A stretch of DNA of 64,000 bases from NCBI RefSeq assembly GCF_003234175.2, contig NZ_CP126257.1, forward strand, positions 1,116,001 through 1,180,000, in the 5' to 3' direction. Below the pieces are notes generated by a model that saw only the letters and a list, made by a program, of their open reading frames with translations, searched no databases and was not told the origin of the DNA. Origin of the DNA: Curtobacterium sp. MCSS17_007 (GTDB lineage Bacteria; Actinomycetota; Actinomycetes; Actinomycetales; Microbacteriaceae). A program made the position numbers and the translations under genes. Below are positions 55,078 to 61,976 of this stretch, one piece after another. Every line of letters begins with the position of its first letter. Positions within the stretch are counted from its first letter, which is position 1.

Positions 55078-57251
55078 CGGAGGACGTCGTCGACTGGGTG
55101 ACGAGCGGGTTCGCGGTCCGCTTCCGGACCGGCCCCGACCGGCCGGTGGCACTCGTGTCGTTCGTGCCGGCTGGCGGGACGCTCTCGGACGGGTCGACCG
55201 ACCCGCAACCGCTCGTCGAACTGACGACGGTCGGGCACGGGCGGTTCCCCGGCGGCTTCCGGCACGTCGACTCCACCATCGGCGCGCGGCTGCGGTACGT
55301 GTCGCACGTTGCGACGGACGCGACGGGCGCGATGGGCGCGACGGGCGCGACGGGCGCGACGGACGGGGCGGACGCGACGGACGGAGCGGACGCAAGCGCG
55401 GCCGTGGCGGCGACCAGACCCGAGATCCGGATCGTGCAGGCGGACGCGGCCACGGGCCTCCAGACCGTCTCGGTCTTCCGGGCACACGACGGCATCCCGG
55501 CGTTCCGCACCTGGACCGAGGTGCGGGCGGAGCGGGGCGAGCACGTCGTCGACTCCGTGTCCTCGTTCGCGAGCGGCGCATGGCTGGGCGACTCGGGCGT
55601 GGACGTCGACGACCTCTCGCTGACCCACGCGGCGAACGACTGGGCGGCGGAGAGCCGGTGGCAGACCGACCCGCTGCGGGACATCGGTCTCGCGCGCATC
55701 GACCGCGAGGCGCAGCACCACCCGCCCCGCAGCCGCGCCGTCGTGCAGAACCGCGGCTCGTGGTCCACCGGCGAGGCACTGCCCACCGGGGTGCTCACCG
55801 GACCCGGGTACGCGCTGGTCTGGGAGGTCGAGCACAACGGGCCGTGGCTGTACGAGCTCGGGGAGACCAGACGCTCCGCGTACCTGGTGCTCAGCGGTCC
55901 GACCGACCAGGAGCACCAGTGGACCGCGGTGGTCACGCCGTCGTCGCCGTTCACGTCGGTGTCGGTCTCGGTGGGCATCGCGGGCTCGATCGACCAGGCG
56001 TTCGGCGTCCTCACCGCGCAGCGACGGGCCTCTCGGAAGACGCGGGCCGCCGACGCCGCGATGCCGCTCGTGTTCAACGACTACATGAACACGCTCATGG
56101 GCGACCCCACGACCGAGAAGCTGCTGCCGCTCGTCGACGCGGCAGCCGACGCCGGTGCCGACCTGTTCTGCATCGACGCCGGCTGGTACGCCGAGGGGCA
56201 CTGGTGGGACACCGTCGGGGCGTGGGAGCCCGCGGCCTCACGGTTCCCGGACGGGCTCGGCGAGGTCGTCGACCACATCCGGAGCCGCGGCATGCAGGCG
56301 GGGCTCTGGCTCGAGCCCGAGGTGATCGGGATCCACTCGCCGCTCGCATCCTCGCTGCCCGACTCCGCGTTCGTGCAGCACCACGGCGTCCGGGTCGCCG
56401 AGCACGGACGGCACGTGCTCGACCTGCGGTCACCGGACGCCCGAGCGCACCTGGACGCCGTGGTCGACCGGCTCGTCGGGACCTTCGGTGTGACCTTCTT
56501 CAAGATGGACGACAACACCATGACCGGGCCGTGGGCCGGTTCGGTGGACGGCGGTCGTGCGTTGCTCGACTGGCTCGACGCGGTGCAGGCTCGGCACCCG
56601 CGGCTGCTCATCGAGAACTGCGCGTCCGGGGCGATGCGCGCCGACCAGGCGATGCTGTCCCGGCTGCACATGCAGTCCACCTCGGACCAGCAGGACCCCG
56701 TGTTGTCCGCCTCGATCGCCGCCGCGGCCCCCGCCGCGATGCTGCCCGAGCAGGCCGGGAACTGGGCGTACCCGGCGCCGGAGATGTCCGACGAGCTGTT
56801 CACGCTGTCGCTCGTGAACGGGGTGCTCGGGCGGATGTACCTGTCCGGGCACCTGCCGCGGATGTCGACGGAGCAGCGGGCGGTCGTCGCGGACGCGGTC
56901 GCCGCGCACCGTCAGGTGCTCGAGGTCGTCGACACCGCGCTGCCGGTGTGGCCGCTCGGGCTGCCCGGGTGGGAGGACCCGTGGGTGGCGCTCGGCCTCC
57001 GGGCGACGTCGGGGGACCTGTACCTGTCGGTGTGGTCGTTGCCGGGGGCGGCGCGGACGGTGGCGCTGCCGCTCGATCCGGGGTCGGTGGCGGGTCGCGT
57101 CGTCGTCGAGCCGCTGTTCCCGACGGCGGTGGCGCCGTGGGTGGTGTCCTGGGACGGGGTCGCGGGGGTGCTGCACGTCGACAACGGCGGTGCGACCCCG
57201 ACGGCTCGGGTGTTCCGCGTCCGGTCGGAGGGGGCGGACGCGGGGCGCTGA
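55074..57251 (+). CDS. GH36 alpha-galactosidase (second copy) with an Ala/Thr/Gly repeat insert
   Basis: 725 residues, only distantly like the first GH36 gene. The barrel shows CIDAGWYAEGHWWDTVGAWE, GLWLEPEVIG, nucleophile Asp479 in VTFFKMDDNTMTG, LIENCASGAMRADQAML and acid/base Asp538 in QSTSDQQDP. Residues 80-110 in the N-terminal beta-sandwich are a low-complexity insert (ATGAMGATGATGATDGADA) from a 9-bp-type DNA repeat. Coupled to the ABC importer by overlap with the DppF stop, so it is the final gene of the uptake operon. Having two GH36 enzymes suggests separate substrates such as terminal versus branched galactose. Confidence 0.9.
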   Translation: MTEDVVDWVTSGFAVRFRTGPDRPVALVSFVPAGGTLSDGSTDPQPLVELTTVGHGRFPGGFRHVDSTIGARLRYVSHVATDATGAMGATGATGATDGADATDGADASAAVAATRPEIRIVQADAATGLQTVSVFRAHDGIPAFRTWTEVRAERGEHVVDSVSSFASGAWLGDSGVDVDDLSLTHAANDWAAESRWQTDPLRDIGLARIDREAQHHPPRSRAVVQNRGSWSTGEALPTGVLTGPGYALVWEVEHNGPWLYELGETRRSAYLVLSGPTDQEHQWTAVVTPSSPFTSVSVSVGIAGSIDQAFGVLTAQRRASRKTRAADAAMPLVFNDYMNTLMGDPTTEKLLPLVDAAADAGADLFCIDAGWYAEGHWWDTVGAWEPAASRFPDGLGEVVDHIRSRGMQAGLWLEPEVIGIHSPLASSLPDSAFVQHHGVRVAEHGRHVLDLRSPDARAHLDAVVDRLVGTFGVTFFKMDDNTMTGPWAGSVDGGRALLDWLDAVQARHPRLLIENCASGAMRADQAMLSRLHMQSTSDQQDPVLSASIAAAAPAAMLPEQAGNWAYPAPEMSDELFTLSLVNGVLGRMYLSGHLPRMSTEQRAVVADAVAAHRQVLEVVDTALPVWPLGLPGWEDPWVALGLRATSGDLYLSVWSLPGAARTVALPLDPGSVAGRVVVEPLFPTAVAPWVVSWDGVAGVLHVDNGGATPTARVFRVRSEGADAGR
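55311..55403 (+). repeat. Ala/Thr/Gly/Asp-coding tandem repeat in the second GH36 gene
   Basis: About ten units of GCGACGGGC or GCGGACGCGACGGAC-like triplet runs code for ATG and ADATDG motifs. It lies in the N-terminal domain, away from the active site. Confidence 0.75.
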
Positions 57252-57287
57252 GGGGACGCGCGCCGGATGGCAGACGGTGCGCGTCGA

Positions 57288-57331
57288 CGGACGGGAGGCG
57301 CGGTGCGGGCAGGTGCCGCGCCTCCCGTCCG
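57288..57331. repeat. Intergenic palindrome, copy 6 (GGGAGGCGC family)
   Basis: Arms CGGACGGGAGGCGCGG and complement with a 12-base loop, 37 bases after the GH36 stop and facing the convergent pseudogene. Likely terminator. Confidence 0.8.
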
Positions 57332-57463
57332 GTGCGGCGCGCGTGGTGCGTGGTGCGTGGTTCGTGTGGGGGTTCGGTGCGCTCGGCGGGGTCGACTCGG
57401 TACGACGCCTGCGATGTCGTACGACGTCGGCTTCGTCGTTCCGCGTCGGCGCGCTGCCGCGGC

Positions 57464-57747
57464 TCAACGACAGCTGCTGCGCAGCGCGCGGAACCGGCAC
57501 GGGGTGAGCACTGGCGGGAGGTACCAGGTCGACGCGGCGCCGAACAGGGCGATGACCGCAGGGATCCAGAAGAGCCAGCCCGGGCGGTCCGGCAGCGCGA
57601 GCACGATGCTCCCGAGCACGATGCCGAGGCCGAACAGAACAGGCCCAACACCCAGTACGACCGGCCGTCCTTCGCGCACGTGCGCCACAGTCCGGTGTGG
57701 CCGAGCAGGCCGATGAGCATCAGGGCCGCGCCGATGCTCCAGATCAC
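57464..57747 (-). pseudogene. Frameshifted small membrane protein, relative of the proteins at 59396 and 60940
   Basis: From a GTG at 57747, with GAAGGGA five bases upstream, the frame reads IWSIGAALMLIGLLGHTGLW then RTCAKDGRSYWVLG. Near 57645 the plausible protein moves to another frame: LFGLGIVLGSIVLALP, then GWLFWIPAVIALFGAAST and a C-terminal YLPPVLTPCRFR. In the original frame the reading becomes Ser/Cys/Ala-rich nonsense. The GLWR after helix 1 and TPxxxR end match the membrane proteins at 59396 (GLWRSW, LTPRWYR) and 60940 (GVWRSW, RPRWYR). A one-base insertion or two-base loss explains it; a sequencing error is possible. Confidence 0.65.
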
Positions 57748-57803
57748 ACCGTCCCTTCTCTCTCGTCACAACAGACGGAGGCGGCTCGATCGACAACGGC
57801 AGA

Positions 57804-57832
57804 TTCCTGTCGACCCCGAGTGTCGGTATCCT
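57804..57832 (+). promoter_or_regulatory. Promoter of the WXG/effector operon (TTCCTG-N17-TATCCT)
   Basis: TTCCTG at 57804-57809 and TATCCT at 57827-57832, 17 bp apart, 42 bp before the first gene. The strongest promoter match in the divergent region. Confidence 0.5.
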
Positions 57833-57873
57833 GAGGGGTTCAGACACACTGCGGCACTCGAGGGGAATGCAGC

Positions 57874-58191
57874 ATGGCGATCAACGGATGGCGGCTCGAT
57901 CCGGCCGCCTTCGATCGAGCGGTCTCGGACGCGGAGACCGCACTCGCTGACATGGCGACGGCAGAGCAGTCGTTGCAGAACGCCGCCGGTGCGGCGGAGT
58001 CACTCGCAGCGAGTGCAACGAACACCGCGACGGCACTCAACGCGTTCAAGGAGAACCCAGGAGAGATCAGACTCGCGTCGATCGGGAGTCGCGTGACCGC
58101 GTCCGTCGCCGCCGCGCGATCGATCGCGAACGCGTACGCGTCCGGGGACGAGGAGATGGCGGCACACGCGAACAAGGGCATCGAGCAGTGA
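57874..58191 (+). CDS. WXG100/DUF6507-like helical protein
   Basis: 105 residues, almost entirely helical: INGWRLDPAAFDRAVSDAET, then an Ala-rich helix, a turn around FKENPGEIRLAS and a second helix (SVAAARSIANAYASGDEEMA). The size, two-helix hairpin and W at the start fit the DUF6507/WXG100-like proteins that pair with type VII secretion substrates. The YxxxE/D-type signal is seen as YASGDEE near the end. It starts 42 bases after a good promoter and is coupled by overlap to the large protein. Base composition is visibly less GC-rich than the genes to the left. Confidence 0.6.
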   Translation: MAINGWRLDPAAFDRAVSDAETALADMATAEQSLQNAAGAAESLAASATNTATALNAFKENPGEIRLASIGSRVTASVAAARSIANAYASGDEEMAAHANKGIEQ

Positions 58192-59399
58192 CCTTCGCCC
58201 CGACTGTGAACGAACTGCCCGACCCTGCGACGCTCGAGTCGATCGGTGCGGACTTGGTGGCCGCGGCAAGCGTGGCGCAGACCCAGACCGACGCGATCGA
58301 GGCCGCGTGGAAGGCGTTCGCGACGACCGATGTCTACGATGCTCCGGAAGCGGCCACGCTCCGGAACGCCTTGTCGCCGATCGATGCGGACGTGGTCGGG
58401 CTGGTCGACGCAGCGGCGAAGGCGAAGAGCGCTCTCGACACGTACTCGACGACGGTGCAGACGCTCCAGTCGCAGCGGGCAGCTCTCCTGGCGGACATCC
58501 GGGCGTTCGCGGGTGCGGACACTTCGACTCCGGCCGGCGCGACCGACGAAGAAGTCACGGCAGCGAAGGACTCGCGTCGGGACCAGCAAGATGCTCTGCA
58601 ACGTCGCGTGGATCAGTTCAACGCAGCGGCACTGCAAGCAGATCAGGAGTGCGCGGGAGACATCGATGCGCTCAAGGCGTACGAGCAGTCAGCGGCCTCG
58701 AAGTTCTTGAGCTTCGTGGGCGGCGGGACGTCCGGAGCCCTCGTCGGCGCGGGGATGTCGGTCTCGCAGGAGACACTCGAACGGTGGCGCCAGCTCACCA
58801 CGGTGCCTGCCGGAGTGATCCCCGAAGCGACGCTGCGAACCCCACCGCCGGCATTCCTCGACGCGAACGGCAAGGCATGGTGGCAGGCGCCGGGTGAGAT
58901 CGCCAAGCCGTACCCGCCGAAGGGGCCCGACATCCCGCTCGACGATCCTCGCTACGGCTCGCACAACTTCGTGGTGAAGGACAAGAACGCCCTGCTCGAG
59001 GCCATGCCGGACGCGGCCAAGGGCGCGACCAAGGTCTTGGGAGTTGCTGGAACGGTCCTGACCCTCGGCTCGACCTGGAACGACCAGTGGCACGACGACG
59101 AAGTGGACCACCCCGATTGGTCCGACTCGCAACGCGCTGAGAGCGCGGTCACGACCACGGTCATCAAGGGAGGCACGACGGTTGGCGCAGCGGCGGCCGG
59201 TGCATGGATCGGCGGCGCCATCGGAACCGCGCTGTTCCCAGGGGTCGGAACGGTCGTGGGCGGTATCGTCGGGAGCGCCATCGGGGGTTGGCTCGGCGGG
59301 ACAGGCGGCGAGATGCTCGGCGACAAGCTGAACGACATGTACCAGGGGTCGGACTTCGCGAAGGGCGTGCACGACGTGTGGAAGGGGATCTTCGGATGA
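58188..59399 (+). CDS. Candidate type VII-type effector with C-terminal glycine zipper
   Basis: 403 residues. The N-terminal 190 are helical with a secretion-type pattern: LPDPATLESIGADLVAAASV, AAWKAFATTDVYDAPEAATL, coiled coil DAAAKAKSALDTYSTTVQTL and ADQECAGDIDALKAYEQ. A middle linker is Pro/Ala-rich (RTPPPAFLDANGKAWWQAP). Residues 338-377 form a glycine zipper: GAWIGGAIG, then FPGVGTVVGGIVGSAIGGWL, a motif of membrane-active toxins such as TelE and of pre-toxin segments. No nuclease or other enzymatic motif is seen. The tail is amphipathic (DFAKGVHDVWKGIFG). Toxicity is inference. Confidence 0.55.
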   Translation: MTFAPTVNELPDPATLESIGADLVAAASVAQTQTDAIEAAWKAFATTDVYDAPEAATLRNALSPIDADVVGLVDAAAKAKSALDTYSTTVQTLQSQRAALLADIRAFAGADTSTPAGATDEEVTAAKDSRRDQQDALQRRVDQFNAAALQADQECAGDIDALKAYEQSAASKFLSFVGGGTSGALVGAGMSVSQETLERWRQLTTVPAGVIPEATLRTPPPAFLDANGKAWWQAPGEIAKPYPPKGPDIPLDDPRYGSHNFVVKDKNALLEAMPDAAKGATKVLGVAGTVLTLGSTWNDQWHDDEVDHPDWSDSQRAESAVTTTVIKGGTTVGAAAAGAWIGGAIGTALFPGVGTVVGGIVGSAIGGWLGGTGGEMLGDKLNDMYQGSDFAKGVHDVWKGIFG

Positions 59400-59701
59400 T
59401 CTGGGCGCTGATCGCGGTGTCGTGCGCGTTCGCGCTCGTGGGATTGACGGCGTACACCGGCCTCTGGCGGAGCTGGACGCGCTCGTGGAGTGCAGACCGT
59501 GTCTTCCCGACCGCCTTCCTCGGGTTCGGCGGCATCTGCTTGGGCGCCTTCGCGGCGCTCCTGTCGACGCACGCGTTCGTCATAACCGCTGTCATGATGG
59601 TCGCGGCCTTCGTGCTGATCCTCGTCGCGGTCGGACTGTTCGTCTTCGGTGTGCCCGCGTGGCTGACGCCGCGCTGGTACCGGCATAGGAGCGGCGCGTG
59701 A
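59396..59701 (+). CDS. Small membrane protein, candidate immunity protein 1
   Basis: 101 residues with three to four hydrophobic segments: MIWALIAVSCAFALVGLTAY, then GLWRSWTRSW, VFPTAFLGFGGICLGAFAAL, and HAFVITAVMMVAAFVLILVA, ending FGVPAWLTPRWYRHR. ATGA overlap with the glycine-zipper gene. It is related to the protein at 60940 and to the pseudogene at 57464. Placement directly after a putative membrane toxin is what immunity genes show; the role is inference. Confidence 0.6.
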   Translation: MIWALIAVSCAFALVGLTAYTGLWRSWTRSWSADRVFPTAFLGFGGICLGAFAALLSTHAFVITAVMMVAAFVLILVAVGLFVFGVPAWLTPRWYRHRSGA

Positions 59702-60123
59702 TCACGGCCGACCTGCCCGACGGCTGGGTCCTCACCGAAGCAACCTTCGGCACCGTGTTCGAACGCCCGACGACCAACGGGTTCCGGCCGAACGTGGTCA
59801 TGGCGCAGGAATCCACGACGGTGTCGTTGGTGGAGGCATCCTCCGGGATGATGGCCGCTGCCATCGCCGCTCACCCGGGAACGCGAGTCCTCGAGGTCCG
59901 TCGCCAGGAGCATGCGCTCGGTCCCGGCGCTCGACTGCTGTTCGGGTACCCGTTCGGCGACGACTGGATCGTCGTCGACCAGCGGGTGATCACCACGGGA
60001 GACACGGCAGTCCACCTGACGGCCAGCGCCTCGGTGCTCGAACGGATCGCCGTCGAACCGCTGCTCTCCGAGGTCATGGGCTCCGTGCGTCTGGTCGACG
60101 TGCAGGAGGTGACGAACCGATGA
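59698..60123 (+). CDS. LpqN/DUF1795-like protein
   Basis: 141 residues, no signal peptide. Pattern: LPDGWVLTEATFGTVFERP, FRPNVVMAQESTTVSLVEAS, AIAAHPGTRVLEVRRQEHA, VVDQRVITTGDTAVHLTAS and a C-terminal SEVMGSVRLVDV. The alternation of strands and the GWVLxxxFGxVFxxP / PNVV / SVRL elements match LpqN/LpqT-type (PsbP-like) proteins, some of which contact ESX substrates in mycobacteria. GTGA coupling with the previous gene. Function here unknown. Confidence 0.5.
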   Translation: MITADLPDGWVLTEATFGTVFERPTTNGFRPNVVMAQESTTVSLVEASSGMMAAAIAAHPGTRVLEVRRQEHALGPGARLLFGYPFGDDWIVVDQRVITTGDTAVHLTASASVLERIAVEPLLSEVMGSVRLVDVQEVTNR

Positions 60124-60899
60124 TGCCGCGGATCGACGTTGCTGCGAGTGCCCGCGCCGGCGTCGAGCTCGAATCGCTCGACCGGGTGCACGACCACCAG
60201 CCCGGATGCCGCCTCGAGTGGCAGGGCTCCGCGGCGCTCTTCGACCACCTCTGGCACCTCCGGGGCCGCGGGCTGGTGTCCGCCAGCACTCGCCGTTCCG
60301 ACGAGGGCCGAGCTGCAAGAGAGCTCGGGCTGGTCAACCGATTCGGGGCGTTGTCCGATGCAGGCTCGGAGTTCGTCGGGATCATCGCGAACACCACTCG
60401 TGCACTCCGGACGCGGATCGAGTCCGAGAAGGGGACGCACCACGCCGCGATGTGGGTGGACGGGGGTCGGGCCGCCATGCGCGTCGAACTCGGTGACGGA
60501 CGGGTCGGCCTCGGGGTCACCTCGGTCGCCGGCGCGGTCGGACACCTCCTCGATTGGATCGCCGTGGAACCGACGTGGTTCATCGGAGAGCAGGAAGCCG
60601 TGACCGTTCCGCTCACGGCACTCCGAGCGCGGTACGAGGAGCACGGCGACCGATCGACGTTCGGAGAGCCAGCGCCCGATGTACCCGAATGGTTCCGACG
60701 AGCTTGGGAAGCCGTCGGATGGCGGTCGGTCTTCGGCTGGTCCGGAGAGACCGGGTTCGGGATCTTCGCGATCGATGTTCCCGGCTTCGGCTGGCTCGAG
60801 CGGTACTCGCAGACTGATGGAGCCGTCTCGCTCCGGCCGATCCGAACCGAGACGGTCGTTCGACAGGTCATCGGTGCCGTGACCCGCGACGATCGATGA
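60120..60899 (+). CDS. EspG-like protein (candidate secretion chaperone)
   Basis: 259 residues: GVELESLDRVHDHQPGCRLE, FDHLWHLRGRGLV, RIESEKGTHHAAMWVDGGRA, GVTSVAGAVGHLLDWIAVEP and EWFRRAWEAVGWRSVFGWS. The length, the central mixed alpha/beta pattern and the neighbours suggest an EspG-like chaperone, which in ESX systems keeps substrates soluble. The resemblance is weak and no motif is decisive. ATG overlap with the preceding gene. Confidence 0.4.
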   Translation: MMPRIDVAASARAGVELESLDRVHDHQPGCRLEWQGSAALFDHLWHLRGRGLVSASTRRSDEGRAARELGLVNRFGALSDAGSEFVGIIANTTRALRTRIESEKGTHHAAMWVDGGRAAMRVELGDGRVGLGVTSVAGAVGHLLDWIAVEPTWFIGEQEAVTVPLTALRARYEEHGDRSTFGEPAPDVPEWFRRAWEAVGWRSVFGWSGETGFGIFAIDVPGFGWLERYSQTDGAVSLRPIRTETVVRQVIGAVTRDDR

Positions 60900-60939
60900 C
60901 CACGGGGAGCTCGCCTGAGCGGGTGGACGAGGTACTCGA

Positions 60940-61260
60940 GTGACCCCGGTCGGATTCGTCGTCATGCTGTTCGCCATCGGGGTCGTCTTCGGCGGCGCTG
61001 GGGCGTTGGCGTACGCCGGCGTTTGGCGTTCGTGGACCGGCCGGATCCACGAGAACGTCGTGTTCGGGTGGTTCTGGTTGGGTCTGGCAGTGCTGTCGAT
61101 GGGGCTCGCGACGAGCTTCATCCGAACGCCGGTCTTCGGGTTCTCCTTCGTCTTCGCGGTCTTTGCCGCCGTGGCCGGTGGGCTCGGTCTGTGGATCCTG
61201 CTGTCCGGCGTTCCACGGAGGCTCCGACCTCGCTGGTACCGCGGAGAGCGCGAACGCTGA
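60940..61260 (+). CDS. Small membrane protein, candidate immunity protein 2
   Basis: 106 residues with four hydrophobic segments: FVVMLFAIGVVFGGAGAL, VVFGWFWLGLAVLSMGLA, VFGFSFVFAVFAAVAGGL and a last one around LGLWILLSG, with the motif GVWRSWTGR after helix 1 and PRRLRPRWYRGER at the end. These match the protein at 59396 and the pseudogene. It follows the EspG-like gene by 40 bases without overlap. Confidence 0.6.
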   Translation: MTPVGFVVMLFAIGVVFGGAGALAYAGVWRSWTGRIHENVVFGWFWLGLAVLSMGLATSFIRTPVFGFSFVFAVFAAVAGGLGLWILLSGVPRRLRPRWYRGERER

Positions 61261-61349
61261 GCACCCGACGGAGGTCGGACCGCTGAACCTGCCGTTGCTC
61301 CCGGGATCAACTGCCATCGAACCCGCGAGGACGGCGTCGAGGACGGATG

Positions 61350-61976
61350 TCAGCGGAGGATCCCGAGCTCCATCGCGCGCGTCACCGCACGGGTGCGGTC
61401 GTTCACGCCGAGCTTCTCGAACACGTGCCCGAGGTGCGTCTTCACCGTCGTCTCGCTGAGGAACAGCGCGCGCCCGATCGCCGGGTTCGACCCGCCCTTC
61501 GCGACGAGCTGCAGCACCTCGAGCTCGCGCGGGGACAGTGTCGGTCCGACCGGGGCCTTCGTCGTGGCCCGGCGGACGAGGGCCGCAGCCGCGGAGGGAG
61601 CGAGGGCTGTCTCGCCGCGAGCGGTGGCGCGCAAGCCAGCGAGGATCTCGGACTCGGGCGCCGCCTTGAGCAGGTAGCCGGAAGCGCCGGCCTCGATCGC
61701 GGCGAGGATCTGGTCGTCGGACTCGTACGTGGTGAGGATGAGCACGCGGATGCCGGGCTCGCGGGCGAGGATGCGTGCCGTCGCCTCGTCGCCGTTGCAC
61801 CCCGGCATGCGCAGGTCCATGAGCACGACGTCGGGACGCTCGGCGAGGACGGTCGCGACGGCCCCCTCGCCGTCGCTCGCCTGCCCGACCACCTGCACGT
61901 CGTCGGCGTCCTGCAGCAGCGCGACGATGCCCGCACGGACGATCGGGTGGTCGTCCGCGACAACGACGCGGATCAC
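61350..61976 (-). CDS. NarL/LuxR-type response regulator
   Basis: 208 residues: receiver domain with the acidic pair in VVVADDHPIVRAG, phosphoacceptor Asp54 in VVLMDLRMPGCNGDE, and YLLKAAPESEI; then a LuxR helix-turn-helix (LSPRELEVLQLVAKGGSNPA, TVKTHLGHVFEKLGVNDRT). The GTG start overlaps the stop of the kinase gene (GTGA), so this is its partner. Its targets probably include the linked transporter, as in DesKR/LiaSR-like systems. Confidence 0.95.
   Translation of the reverse strand: MIRVVVADDHPIVRAGIVALLQDADDVQVVGQASDGEGAVATVLAERPDVVLMDLRMPGCNGDEATARILAREPGIRVLILTTYESDDQILAAIEAGASGYLLKAAPESEILAGLRATARGETALAPSAAAALVRRATTKAPVGPTLSPRELEVLQLVAKGGSNPAIGRALFLSETTVKTHLGHVFEKLGVNDRTRAVTRAMELGILR

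Noticed and set aside
54932..58096. Very long open frame of about 1050 codons
   Set aside because: It overlaps the GH36 gene in another frame, is Arg/Gly-rich, and the alternative frames carry clear GH36 and membrane-protein motifs. It is a GC-bias artefact.
57464..61260. Prophage or transposon
   Set aside because: No integrase, transposase, terminal repeats or phage structural genes; palindrome copy 6 at the left is a dispersed element, not an att site.
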